A stretch of 64,000 bases of DNA from CAWGXG01 sp963826505 (GTDB lineage Bacteria; Chloroflexota; Anaerolineae; Aggregatilineales; Aggregatilineaceae): assembly GCA_963826505.1 (NCBI GenBank), contig CAWGXG010000001.1:248001-312000 (forward strand), in the 5' to 3' direction. Below, piece after piece: positions 17,064 through 25,543 of the stretch. The translations under genes were made by a program, and so were the position numbers. Position 1 is the stretch's first letter. Every line of letters begins with the position of its first letter. The notes below the pieces were generated by a model. It was not told the DNA's origin. It did no database searches and saw only the letters and a list, made by a program, of their open reading frames with translations.

Positions 17064-18350
17064 ATGCATCGATTTGGCCAACACTTCCGCCAGGTCTGCC
17101 GGGCCAGCGTCGGGCTGGCGCTCGGTGCGACTGTGGGGCTGGGCGCGCTCATCGCGCCGGACGCGCCCGCTGCCGCGCAGGATGGCGGTTCCTGCCAGGC
17201 GCTGTACCAGGCGGCGCTCGTTGATATGATGGCCCATTGTTTCAATCTTCAGGCCGGGACGGCATGCAGCGTCTCCGGCGACGTGTCGATCGCGATGGCG
17301 TCCGGGCAGGAAGTAAACGATCCCGGTGGCGCGGCGAGATTGTCGGGGGTAGCGGCGCTGCGCGCGCTGCCCGGCGATGGTTCGGCGTGGAGCGTCGCCA
17401 GCCTGACGATCGAGGATCGGCTGAACGCGCGCAACGCAGCCACGCTGATCGTGCTCGGCCCGGTCGATCTGACTTTTGAGGCGGATGCCGTGCTCTCACC
17501 AGGGGCCGCGTTCACCTTGAAGGGCGGGAGCGATCCCTATCCGTGTTCCGATCTCGCCCGGCCCGGCGTACTGGTTCAATCGCCGCCCAACACGCTGACC
17601 CAATTGCGCGTCAATGGCGTCGAGGTGACGATCAACGGCATGGCACTCATTCACCCGCTGGATGGCGGCATCGAAGTGGCGTCACTGGCCAAAGAGACGA
17701 TTCTGGGCCAGAGCGGGACGGTGGTCTTCGCGGGGTACGGCGTGCAGGCGTCCGGCAGCAACGTGTCGCCAGTGGTGCCCTATGATCCGTCCGCGGTGGC
17801 GCATCTGCCGGTTGAGATTCTGCCGGAAATGATGGCCATCTCCTTGCCGGGTAACGCGACGGTCAAGGAAACGACCAACCTGTTCAGCCGCCCGGCGGCC
17901 GAATCCTACACCAATACGATGGTCAAGGCCGGGCTGCCGGTCAGCGTGTTTGGACGCAGCACCGATGATCAGTGGCTGTATATTCGCACGTATGAGGGGC
18001 AGTTGGGCTGGTTTCCCGCCTATTCGCTGGATGTGAGCGTGCCGGGCGAGATGCCGGTCCTGACGGACGCGCCGCCTGCGCCGATCCGCCCGTTCGGTTC
18101 GATGCAGGGGACGATCAAGACCAGCGCGGAATATAACAATCTGCGCGATGGACCCGGCGAGTCGTTCGCGATTGTGGCGACGGTTCCGTTGTGGACCGAC
18201 CTGATCCTGTACGGGCGCAGCTCGGATGATCAATGGTTGTACGTCGAGACACAGGACGGGCAGCGTGCGTGGGTCAGCGTGCTGGTGGTCAGCCCTTCCA
18301 CGCCTTATACGTTGAGCGATCTGCCCTATCCGCCCGGTTACGGCGGCTAA
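17064..18350 (+). CDS. Secreted protein with two SH3b domains
   Basis: A 428-residue exported protein. A signal peptide (GLALGATVGLGALIAPDAPAAAQ) gives a likely cleavage after AAAQ near residue 42. The following ~220 residues form a beta-rich domain without a recognised family. Two SH3b-like modules follow: ~265-335 (TTNLFSRPAAESY, DQWLYIRTYEGQLGWFPAY) and ~350-415 (YNNLRDGPGESFAI, DQWLYVETQDGQRAWVSV). The two share the phrase DQWLY, so they likely arose by duplication. The start ATG 17064 follows AAGGA at 17052; a TTG at 17043 is less likely. Probable cell-wall-associated role; ligand unknown. Confidence 0.75.
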   Translation: MHRFGQHFRQVCRASVGLALGATVGLGALIAPDAPAAAQDGGSCQALYQAALVDMMAHCFNLQAGTACSVSGDVSIAMASGQEVNDPGGAARLSGVAALRALPGDGSAWSVASLTIEDRLNARNAATLIVLGPVDLTFEADAVLSPGAAFTLKGGSDPYPCSDLARPGVLVQSPPNTLTQLRVNGVEVTINGMALIHPLDGGIEVASLAKETILGQSGTVVFAGYGVQASGSNVSPVVPYDPSAVAHLPVEILPEMMAISLPGNATVKETTNLFSRPAAESYTNTMVKAGLPVSVFGRSTDDQWLYIRTYEGQLGWFPAYSLDVSVPGEMPVLTDAPPAPIRPFGSMQGTIKTSAEYNNLRDGPGESFAIVATVPLWTDLILYGRSSDDQWLYVETQDGQRAWVSVLVVSPSTPYTLSDLPYPPGYGG

Positions 18351-18366
18351 GCGGCGGAGTCACTGA

Positions 18367-18612
18367 TCAGCAGACGAGTTCAGGCTGAGGCGCGGCGCTG
18401 GCGCGGTGACGGAGATCGTCCGAAAGGAGCAGATCGAGCCGCGCGGCGCTGCGCCGTCGCACACGCTGGTAGATCCACACCAGCGCCGCGACCGGCCAGA
18501 TATGGACGGCCAGCGGTACCCCGCAGTCCGGGCAGGGCAGCAGACCCGCGCCCAGCACGCCCGCCCACGCGATGACACGATTGTTCAATTTTAGACGCCA
18601 GTCTCGAAACAT
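18367..18612 (-). CDS. Small hypothetical membrane protein with CPDCG motif
   Basis: An 81-residue protein with a hydrophobic core from about residue 13 to 48 broken by CPDCG, followed by a basic tail (YQRVRRRSAARLD). A minus-strand SD-like AAAGGCAGG precedes the ATG at 18612, and a TATAAT box lies about 30 bp further upstream. Function unknown. The gene converges on the SH3b gene with a 16-bp gap. Confidence 0.5.
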   Translation of the reverse strand: MFRDWRLKLNNRVIAWAGVLGAGLLPCPDCGVPLAVHIWPVAALVWIYQRVRRRSAARLDLLLSDDLRHRASAAPQPELVC

Positions 18613-18642
18613 CGCCTGCCTTTTTTCTCCTCGTCATACCTC

Positions 18643-18691
18643 GATTATACCCGCGTTGGCGCGTATCATTCCGGTTGTGACAAAAGTCACT
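18643..18691 (-). promoter_or_regulatory. Promoter with CRP/FNR-type operator
   Basis: On the minus strand TATAAT occupies 18648-18643. About 28-48 bp upstream is TGTGA-CAAAAG-TCACT (18676-18691 on the plus strand), matching the CRP-family pattern TGTGA-N6-TCACA in 9 of 10 arm bases. The centre would lie near -47 relative to the expected start, and the -35 is weak, as in activator-dependent promoters. Confidence 0.4.
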
Positions 18692-19112
18692 AAGAAGGGG
18701 GAGTTTGGCAACTGTCCGGATCGAGGCAGGGTTGGCTATTCTTATGCGCGTGTGACAGCAGACTGGTGTGACTGTCTCTCTGGCGGACATAGTGTCGCCG
18801 AGATGGTGTTTCTCTTCTGCCTCCTTCAAACTATTATTTTGGTGGAATGCCGCTTTTGGTCGGGGAGTCCGAAGCGGCATTTTCGTGTACGGGCTGTGTT
18901 TGCCGGATATGACAACCCGCGCGAATCTTGGTGCACACTGTCACACCACAGAAGTTAACTTTTGTTTTACCCTGTAAATGTGGCTGGATAAAAGATATTT
19001 TGATTGAGATTACCCCTTATTTACGCGCAATAATGCGCCAATGTTTTCCTCCTTGTGCTTCAGCGCACGACAAACCTCCACGTCGTGCGCTGAATGGCGT
19101 TTAGGCCCCGGA
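18692..19112. other. Gene-free region with one strong hairpin
   Basis: No coding frame here is convincing. AATGCCGCTT (18846-18855) and AAGCGGCATT (18872-18881) form a 10-bp perfect stem with a 16-nt loop, followed by TTCG on the plus strand. It does not follow any plus-strand gene, so a short untranslated transcript ending here is possible. Words of the type TGTGAC recur at 18749-18772. Confidence 0.4.
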
Positions 19113-19460
19113 TCAGAGTGCAGTGGGTGGGCGGCGGCGGATTTTGCCGTCCGCGACGACGTGCGTGACGTGTGTTTTGGCGTCGTTCTTGGCGATCACC
19201 GCGTACAGTTGGTCGATCAAGCGTTCCGGGCTGACGCCGCACGCTTGGCACACGCCGACGATGGTCACGATCACGTCGGCGGCTTCTTCGGCGATATGAT
19301 CGCGATCGGTGCCTGCTTGTGCCGCTTCGATCAATTCGCCCACTTCTTCCTGAAAATTGCGCAGGGCGCTGGGCGTTTCCTGCGTGACTCCGAAGCGCGC
19401 GTAAAAATCCAGCGTGGAGCGGATCAAGTCGCGCAAGGGATCGGTGAGGCCGGTCGTCAT
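19113..19460 (-). CDS. MazG-like nucleotide pyrophosphohydrolase
   Basis: A 115-residue all-alpha protein of the MazG/phosphoribosyl-ATP pyrophosphohydrolase superfamily, which hydrolyses NTPs or related nucleotides to NMP and pyrophosphate. The metal-binding pattern is present as FQEEVGELIEA and then HIAEEAADVIVTIVG (ExxE...ExxD). The fold usually works as a dimer or tetramer at this size. SD AAAGGATG precedes the ATG at 19460. It lies 42 bp downstream of queG on the same strand and may be co-transcribed with it; housekeeping of nucleotides is the likely role. Confidence 0.75.
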   Translation of the reverse strand: MTTGLTDPLRDLIRSTLDFYARFGVTQETPSALRNFQEEVGELIEAAQAGTDRDHIAEEAADVIVTIVGVCQACGVSPERLIDQLYAVIAKNDAKTHVTHVVADGKIRRRPPTAL

Positions 19461-19502
19461 GGGTGGATCATCCTTTCGTGTGCAGGTAGCGTGTAGAGTA
19501 GT

Positions 19503-20570
19503 TCAGACGCGATCTTGAATCCGGGCCAGCGCCCAGGCGGCATGCTCGCGCACCAGGCCGGACTCGTCCATGCGGGCCAGCGCGTCGAGCGCGGGCACGA
19601 ATTCCGCCAGCCCGCTGTTCCCCGCTGCGACGCAGGCATTCCGCACCAACCGGTCGCGCCCGATGCGCGCGATGGGGGAGTTCAGGAAGCGGGCGGCGAA
19701 GCCTGCCGCGTCCAACGCCAGCAAGTCGGCCAGGCGCGGCGCGGCGCGCTCCACGTCCGATGGCCAGAAGGCGCGTTCGGCGCTGGGCTGTGTGAATTTG
19801 CGCGTCCAGGGGCAGACAGCCTGGCACACGTCGCAGCCATAGACCCAGTTGCCCATCAGCGGGCGCAGCTCGGGCGGGATCGCGTCTTTGAGTTCGATCG
19901 TCAGCGCGCTGATGCAGCGCCGCGCGTCGAGCACGTAGGGGCGCGGGAAGGCGGCGGTCGGGCAGGCGTGCAGGCAGCGCGTGCAGGTGCCGCACAGCGT
20001 CGGACGGTGGGGCGTGTCGTAGGCATCGAAGGCCAGCGTCGTCAGGATTTCGCCCAGGAAGAAATAGGAGCCGCGCCGGGGATGGATCAGCATCGTGTTC
20101 TTGCCAGTGAAGCCCAGCCCTGCTTCGCGTGCGTGGCTGCGTTCGAGAATCGCGCCCGTGTCCACATAGACGCGCGTCGCCGTGTCCGCGCCCGTCGCGC
20201 CGCGCAGCCGCTCCGCAAGCTGTTCCAGGCGCGGTGTGAATACGGCGTGATAATCCGCGCCCCAGGCGTAATTCGAGATGCGTCCGCGCCGGGGATCGCT
20301 TAGCACGGCCTCGGGCACGGCGTTGGATCCGTAATCGAGCGCGACGATCACGATCGCGCGCACGCCGGGCAGGATCGCGTCCAGCGATTCGCGGCGCAGC
20401 ACACGGTCCGGGCGGGCGAGATAGCCCATCGAACCGTGCAGCCCGGCCGCGATCCAGCGGCGGTAATGGTCGAGGTCCGGCGAAGGTGCTGCCGCGATCA
20501 GGCCGAGATCGCTGAATCCGAGATCGGCTGCCAGGGCGCGGACGCGTTCGGCGGAAAACGGAACTGGCAT
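19503..20570 (-). CDS. queG: Epoxyqueuosine reductase QueG
   Basis: A 355-residue cobalamin- and iron-sulfur-dependent enzyme that reduces epoxyqueuosine to queuosine in tRNA. The N-terminal cobalamin-binding region has GLHGSMGYLARP and AIVIVALDYG; VDTGAILERSHA and GLGFTGKNTMLIHP match the family core; two 4Fe-4S motifs follow as CGTCTRCLHACP and CDVCQAVCPW. The C-terminal ~70 residues form HEAT-like helices, as in known QueG. Length agrees with the family. AGGAAA lies before the ATG at 20570. A divergent oxidoreductase gene starts 111 bp away. Confidence 0.93.
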   Translation of the reverse strand: MPVPFSAERVRALAADLGFSDLGLIAAAPSPDLDHYRRWIAAGLHGSMGYLARPDRVLRRESLDAILPGVRAIVIVALDYGSNAVPEAVLSDPRRGRISNYAWGADYHAVFTPRLEQLAERLRGATGADTATRVYVDTGAILERSHAREAGLGFTGKNTMLIHPRRGSYFFLGEILTTLAFDAYDTPHRPTLCGTCTRCLHACPTAAFPRPYVLDARRCISALTIELKDAIPPELRPLMGNWVYGCDVCQAVCPWTRKFTQPSAERAFWPSDVERAAPRLADLLALDAAGFAARFLNSPIARIGRDRLVRNACVAAGNSGLAEFVPALDALARMDESGLVREHAAWALARIQDRV

Positions 20571-20681
20571 TTTAACGTTTCCTGAGTCATCTTACGCAGG
20601 CACACGCGGTGTGTGCTGCCAACGGTTCCCGCGCGACCAGTGTACCCCGAACAGGGGATCGCGCCGAAAGGATACTCGATT

Positions 20682-21704
20682 ATGCGCCAGGTGTGGATTA
20701 GCAAAGCAGGCGGGCCGGATGTGCTCCAGATGCGGGACGCGCCCGATCTTCAGCCCGCAGCGGGCGAGGTGCGCGTGGCGGTCGAGGCGATCGGCGTCAA
20801 TTTCGCGGATGTGATGGGCCGGCTTGGCATCTACCCGGACGCGCCGCGTCTGCCCTACGTGCCGGGTTACGAGGTCGCCGGGCGGATTGACGCGGTCGGC
20901 GCGGGCGTGGACGCGGGACGCATCGGCGAGGAAGTACTTGCGCTGACGCATTTCGGCGGCTATGGCGACCAGGTATGCGCCCCAGTGGAGCAGGTGCTCG
21001 CACGCCCGGCAGGCATGACGGTCGAAGAGGCCGCTGGGTTCCCCGTCGCGCACCTGACCGCCTATAATGCGCTGGTGGTCATGGCAGGCATCAAGCCCGG
21101 CGACAGCGTGCTGATTCACGCGGCGGCGGGTGGGTTAGGGCTGGCGGCGGTCGGGATCGCACGGCGGTTCGGCGCGATCATCTTCGGCACGGCGTCCGCG
21201 TCTAAGCATGATTTCTTGCGCGCGGAGGGCGTGCAGTATCCGATCGACTACCATCATGAGGACTTCGAGCGCGCGGTCGAGCGGCTGACCGGCGGCTGCG
21301 GCGTGCAGATCGTGCTGGATTCGATCGGCGGCCGGTCGTGGCAAAAGAGCTATCACGCCCTGGGGCCGACAGGCCGGCTGGTGATCGTCGGCGTGTCGGC
21401 AGTGGCGCCCAGCCAATACCGGTCGCTGTGGGGAGTCGTCCGTTTCGCGTTGGGCGTGCCCTGGTTGCAGTTCAACCCGGTCTCCCTGGCGAACGATAAC
21501 AAGGGCGTGCTCGGTGTGAATATGGGCCGTCTGTGGGATCAGCGGGCCCTGCTGCGCGGCTGGATGCAGCAGGTGTCGGCGTGGGCCGACTCTGGAGAGG
21601 TCGGCGTGCACGTCGATCGCGTCTTTCCCCTGGATCACGCCGCCGACGCGCACCGCTATATGCAAGAGCACCGTAACATCGGCAAAATCATTTTGAAACC
21701 GTAA
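20682..21704 (+). CDS. Zinc-independent quinone oxidoreductase (MDR superfamily)
   Basis: A 340-residue medium-chain dehydrogenase/reductase of the quinone oxidoreductase type, expected to use NADPH. It has the GroES-like N-terminal domain (GVNFADVMGRLGIYP, PYVPGYEVAGRID) and the Rossmann motif HAAAGGLGLAAVGIARRFGA; the structural-zinc cysteines of alcohol dehydrogenases are absent. The C-terminus ends DAADAHRYMQEHRNIGKIIL, standard for the family. ATG 20682 has AAAGGA at 20667-20672; the frame opens at 20613 without SD. The stop lies 5 bp from the convergent response-regulator gene. Confidence 0.88.
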   Translation: MRQVWISKAGGPDVLQMRDAPDLQPAAGEVRVAVEAIGVNFADVMGRLGIYPDAPRLPYVPGYEVAGRIDAVGAGVDAGRIGEEVLALTHFGGYGDQVCAPVEQVLARPAGMTVEEAAGFPVAHLTAYNALVVMAGIKPGDSVLIHAAAGGLGLAAVGIARRFGAIIFGTASASKHDFLRAEGVQYPIDYHHEDFERAVERLTGGCGVQIVLDSIGGRSWQKSYHALGPTGRLVIVGVSAVAPSQYRSLWGVVRFALGVPWLQFNPVSLANDNKGVLGVNMGRLWDQRALLRGWMQQVSAWADSGEVGVHVDRVFPLDHAADAHRYMQEHRNIGKIILKP

Positions 21705-21709
21705 CGCCG

Positions 21710-22075
21710 CTAAGCTTTCTCGCCCAGCAGTTCGCGCACCTTGGTCACCAGCGTGAGCATCTCTACCGGTTTCGCCAGGAACGCATCAGCATCCAGTTGT
21801 TGCGACAGACGCTGCGCGTTCGGGTGGGCCGACATCACCAACACCTTGGTGCTGCGAATCTCGCGGGTGCTGCGAATGTATCCCAGCACGGCGTCCCCAG
21901 ACGCGAGCGGCATCATCAGGTCTAAAATGATCAAGTCGGGTTTGTAATAATTGACCTGATAGAGCGCATCGACGCCATTGGGCGACTGCTGCACTGTGAA
22001 CCCATGCCGTTCCAGGACCAGCTTCAGCATGGTTTGGAGCTCGGCATCGTCTTCGATCACCATAATTGTCGCCAT
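21710..22075 (-). CDS. Single-domain response regulator (CheY-like)
   Basis: A 121-residue stand-alone receiver domain. Acidic pocket Glu8-Asp9-Asp10, phospho-acceptor Asp52 in IILDLMMP, Ser82 in VLVMSAHP and Lys102 in FLAKPVE are all in place, so it should be phosphorylatable by a histidine kinase. No output domain is attached; it may relay to a kinase or bind a target directly. SD GGGGA lies upstream of the ATG at 22075. Confidence 0.9.
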   Translation of the reverse strand: MATIMVIEDDAELQTMLKLVLERHGFTVQQSPNGVDALYQVNYYKPDLIILDLMMPLASGDAVLGYIRSTREIRSTKVLVMSAHPNAQRLSQQLDADAFLAKPVEMLTLVTKVRELLGEKA

Positions 22076-22189
22076 AAGACCATCCCCAGGTGAATAAGCA
22101 CCCTCAAGCAGCTATCATTCTACGCAAAGGTGATCTTTGCGGCAAGCGCGGGATGGCCCGGTTTGGACATTCAAACGATTGCGGCCCGT

Positions 22190-23203
22190 TCAGGGCGTGA
22201 CGATTCCGGTGGCTAACTGGGCGGTCACCAGCGCCAGTGTCTCGGCCACGGGTTCCATCTTGGCGGGATCGACGTTTTCGAACACGTCCTGTGAGGTGTG
22301 CAGGTAATCGCCGTCAGCGGTTTCCTGGCCCCAGGATCGATCCTGGCCCGCGTCCCAGTTCCAGCGCTCGAAGTACGCGATCGGCACGCCGCGCAGCACA
22401 AACGGATAATGATCGCTCCAGGGCCCGGTAAAACCGTTCCAACCGTCCGCCGGGCTGGTCTGGACGGTGTGGCCGAGAGCGGCCCCGGCGTCCAGCGCGC
22501 GATCGCGCGGCCAGGTGGGGCCGGGCGTGTAGGGTTTGGCGAAGGTATCCCCCTGGGTGACGGCGCCCGCGTAGACGTAGAACGTATCCCCGATGCCGAC
22601 CGTGTCCACGTTGAACATCACCAGGATGTTCTCGACCTCGGCGTCTGTCAGGCTGTCCACGTAAGCGCGTGACCCGCGCGACCCGACTTCTTCCGAGCCG
22701 AAGGCGATGAAGACCAGCGTGTGAAGCGTATCAAGATCGGCCAGCGCCTCGGCCGCGGCCAGCATCACCGCCACGCCGGAACCGTTATCGTCCGCGCCCG
22801 TGCCAGCCGTCACCGAATCGAGGTGCGCGCCGATCACGATCGTCTTGCTGTCCGGGCCGGGCCGGGTGGCGATCACATTTTGGGACGCGCTGTCCGCCGA
22901 CAGGTCAAACCGGCGGACCTCGACCGTGTAGCCCCACGCGGCAAACTGCCCGGCAACGTAATCCGCAGCGCGCGCTTCCGCCTCACTGCCTGCCCGACGC
23001 GCGCCGATATCCACCGACAGCGCACGAACGTGGGCGATCAATTGCTCGGGCGTGATGCGCGCGGCGACATCGGGCAGCGGCGGCTGGGCATGCGTGCGCT
23101 GCACTGGACGCGCCGCCAACGCCGGGATCAGCAGAGCAGCCAGGATCAGCTTGTTGGGTGAGATCGGCGTGTGAGGATGGAGATGTTTCAGGCGGGTTAA
23201 CAA
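22190..23203 (-). CDS. Secreted M28 family zinc aminopeptidase
   Basis: A 337-residue exported metallopeptidase cleaving N-terminal residues from peptides outside the cell. The signal sequence is LILAALLIPALAARPVQRTHAQ. Di-zinc ligands are visible in order: GAHLDSV (His, Asp nearby), TGADDNGSGVAVM (bridging Asp), the catalytic Glu pair in FGSEEVGSRGS, NVDTVG (Asp) and SDHYPF (His). The start is taken as TTG at 23203, which has AGGAAGGTGAG just upstream; the frame runs on to 23287 but that would overlap the preceding gene by 50 bp without an SD. It follows the YcaQ-like gene by 34 bp. Confidence 0.85.
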   Translation of the reverse strand: MLTRLKHLHPHTPISPNKLILAALLIPALAARPVQRTHAQPPLPDVAARITPEQLIAHVRALSVDIGARRAGSEAEARAADYVAGQFAAWGYTVEVRRFDLSADSASQNVIATRPGPDSKTIVIGAHLDSVTAGTGADDNGSGVAVMLAAAEALADLDTLHTLVFIAFGSEEVGSRGSRAYVDSLTDAEVENILVMFNVDTVGIGDTFYVYAGAVTQGDTFAKPYTPGPTWPRDRALDAGAALGHTVQTSPADGWNGFTGPWSDHYPFVLRGVPIAYFERWNWDAGQDRSWGQETADGDYLHTSQDVFENVDPAKMEPVAETLALVTAQLATGIVTP

Positions 23204-23237
23204 GGTGGGCTCACCTTCCTGCGAAGTGGCGTAAAAA

Positions 23238-24494
23238 TCAAGCGAATTGTAACCGATCTGTGAGGGCGGCGCGCAGTGGCGTGGCAATCGCGGTGAGGTC
23301 GATGTGATCTGCGCCGAGAAAGTGCATGAAGCGCCGCAACCCTGCGGCCAGCGCGGTCACGAAACTGTCATCGGGCGTGACTTGGGGTTCGAGCCAGAAC
23401 CCGTTAATGGCGAGGGTCTGGGTGTTCCGGTCCAGGCGCGGATCGAGGCGCGCGACGAGACGGTCGCCGTACAGAATCGGCAGAGTGTAATAACCCCAGC
23501 GCCGTTTTTCCTGCGGTTTGTAGACTTCCCATAGGTATTCAAAATCAAAGAGTTTGGCCGATCGCCCGCGCGCGCTGACGATGTCTAGCGGTCCCAAAAA
23601 CGTCATTTCGGCGTCGGTCGTGCTGTCCAACGGCTGCCATTTGGCGGGCACCGCCCCAAGATTCAGAATTTCCAGGTGCGGGACGTCTTCGGCGAGCGCG
23701 TAATAGACCGTCTTGGGGTCGCGGCGAACCGTAAGCGGTGTGATGGCATCCATTTTGAGCAGGCGTGCGAGACGGGCCTCGGCTTCGGCGGGCGAGACTT
23801 TGCGCTCCAGAATGCCGCTGTACCACGTGCGCCAGCTCCGCCCGGTGACCAGGCCCATGCGGTGAAAGGGGCAGCGCTCGAAATACGCGTCCGTTTCGTC
23901 GTCGGAGGCGATCCATTGCGCATCTTCGGGTGCGATGCGCTCGCGTAGATCATAGACGCGCTCGAAGCCGCGCCGGCTGTGTGTCATGACTTCCCCGGCC
24001 AGCCACAGGTAATACAACGCCTGACTGGTATCTTTGCCGGATCGGAAGCTGCTGCTCTGACGTACTTTGCCGCTGAAATCACGCGCGGATTGCGGACCGT
24101 TGTCGCGGATGGTGCGCAGCACTGCCGCGATGGTATCCCCGAATTCAGCCGCGAATTTGACACGGCGATGCTCGTGGATTTTGCGCCGCATCACCACGCG
24201 CCAGTAGGGTAGTTCGCGCATGGGGAGGATCATGACGGTGCCGCCCCAGTCGAAGAACGTGCGATCTTCATAAAGCAGTTGGTTGAGATCGGCGGGCTGG
24301 TAATCAATGACCCGGCTGTGCAGCACCAGATCGTGATTGCGCGCGACGACATTCAGCGGGTCGACCTGCACCACGCTCCCCGCATTGATCGCATCCGTTA
24401 CGCCATGTATTCCCTTCCAGCGCCGCCCCGGGAACAACCCTTGTTGGCCGAGGACAAAACGCCGTTCCGTGGTATGTGAAATGGTGAAATCCAT
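23238..24494 (-). CDS. YcaQ-like winged-helix DNA glycosylase family protein
   Basis: A 418-residue protein of the YcaQ/AlkX winged-helix family, some members of which are DNA glycosylases that unhook interstrand crosslinks. The diagnostic loop appears as VVQVDPLNVVARNHDLVL, corresponding to the QxQ/QxD catalytic region of the family, and the protein continues with winged-helix repeats (TIAAVLRTIRDNGPQSARDF; a second around residues 245-300) and a C-terminal RRWGYYTLPILYGDRLVAR segment typical of the family. Length is normal. The ATG at 24494 has AAGGAA 7 nt upstream, so the longer frame to 24527 is not used. Confidence 0.8.
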   Translation of the reverse strand: MDFTISHTTERRFVLGQQGLFPGRRWKGIHGVTDAINAGSVVQVDPLNVVARNHDLVLHSRVIDYQPADLNQLLYEDRTFFDWGGTVMILPMRELPYWRVVMRRKIHEHRRVKFAAEFGDTIAAVLRTIRDNGPQSARDFSGKVRQSSSFRSGKDTSQALYYLWLAGEVMTHSRRGFERVYDLRERIAPEDAQWIASDDETDAYFERCPFHRMGLVTGRSWRTWYSGILERKVSPAEAEARLARLLKMDAITPLTVRRDPKTVYYALAEDVPHLEILNLGAVPAKWQPLDSTTDAEMTFLGPLDIVSARGRSAKLFDFEYLWEVYKPQEKRRWGYYTLPILYGDRLVARLDPRLDRNTQTLAINGFWLEPQVTPDDSFVTALAAGLRRFMHFLGADHIDLTAIATPLRAALTDRLQFA

Positions 24495-24582
24495 CGTCCA
24501 ATTCCTTGAGACGCCGCTGCCATGCAATGCATCGTTGCAGACGATGTATAGGGTTATAGCGCATATGCTTCTATTACGACAC

Positions 24583-25482
24583 CTATTCCGCGCGAGCGGC
24601 GCGCAGGATGCCGCGCCATAGGATCCAGATCGCGATCTCGCGCAGGGTGAGTGTCATCACGAACGCGACCAGCGCGCCCCGCACCGCCAGTTCGATCACA
24701 AAACTGACCAGCGGACCCAATACGATCAGCGCCGGGATATTTGGGCTGCCGATGCGGCCCCACAGCGCGGCGGCTGGGGCGCTGAGCACAATGGCGAGCA
24801 GGATATCCGCTACCCAGGCGGCGCTCGCGGCGGCTACCGCGCCGGAAATGGCTGTTCGCGTGGATCGGCTGAACGCGCTGGCGGCCAGCGCCGCCAGGAT
24901 CATTAACGTGAGCTGCTGCGCCCGGTCAAACAGGTAGAGCAGGGCGCAGATCGCGCCCACGATCAACTCGGTCGCCAGGCAGAGCGGCGGCCCGATGCGC
25001 GGATCGGGCGTGTGCGTGACGGCGTACATCAGTCCCGCCCCGACCGGAAACGAGGCGGCGACGAGTACCAGCCGCAGCACAAACAGGGTTTCACGCAGCC
25101 ACCACAGCGCGCCACGCGCTTTGATCAGGACGATCGTGGCAGTATCGTTTGGGGTCAGGCGCAGCAGTTCCCAGGTGCGACGCTCGCGTTCGTGCGCCAG
25201 CGCGGGGCCGAGCGCCAATCCCAGCGGCAGCGCCCACAGCGCGAGTGACGGCACAAGCAGCACCGGCCCGCAGATATACAGGATGATTGAACTGCCGGCG
25301 AGCGGGATGAACAGCCATAACAGCGTAGCAGCGATGAGCAACGGACTGATTTTGGCGGTGATACGCCGCACGACGGCGTACCACGCGGGCGGGCTGTCCA
25401 ACGCGCGAGTGAACAGGGGATGCCGGTCGACGGGCGATTCGGCCAATACGTTGAAGTAGCGGAATAGAAACCAGGATGTCAT
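24583..25482 (-). CDS. Multi-pass membrane protein, ABC-2 permease-like (paralogue 1)
   Basis: A 299-residue integral membrane protein with about six to seven hydrophobic segments. After the second or third segment is a cytoplasmic loop ALAHERERRTWELLRLTPND, which matches the ABC-2 permease pattern (ExexxTlellLltPls), a known contact site for an ABC ATPase. No ATPase gene lies nearby. The protein begins MTSWFLFRYFNVLAESPVDRHPLFTR and is clearly homologous to its upstream neighbour (MNSWTLVRYL...NPLFLRE), so the two are tandem duplicates that could form a heterodimer. Start ATG 25482; SD weak. Confidence 0.65.
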   Translation of the reverse strand: MTSWFLFRYFNVLAESPVDRHPLFTRALDSPPAWYAVVRRITAKISPLLIAATLLWLFIPLAGSSIILYICGPVLLVPSLALWALPLGLALGPALAHERERRTWELLRLTPNDTATIVLIKARGALWWLRETLFVLRLVLVAASFPVGAGLMYAVTHTPDPRIGPPLCLATELIVGAICALLYLFDRAQQLTLMILAALAASAFSRSTRTAISGAVAAASAAWVADILLAIVLSAPAAALWGRIGSPNIPALIVLGPLVSFVIELAVRGALVAFVMTLTLREIAIWILWRGILRAARAE

Positions 25483-25543
25483 GATGGCCCCGGCGGGTAT
25501 GGGCGGCAAGTGGCTTTATTATAAGCCCAAGCCCGTGCCGGAA

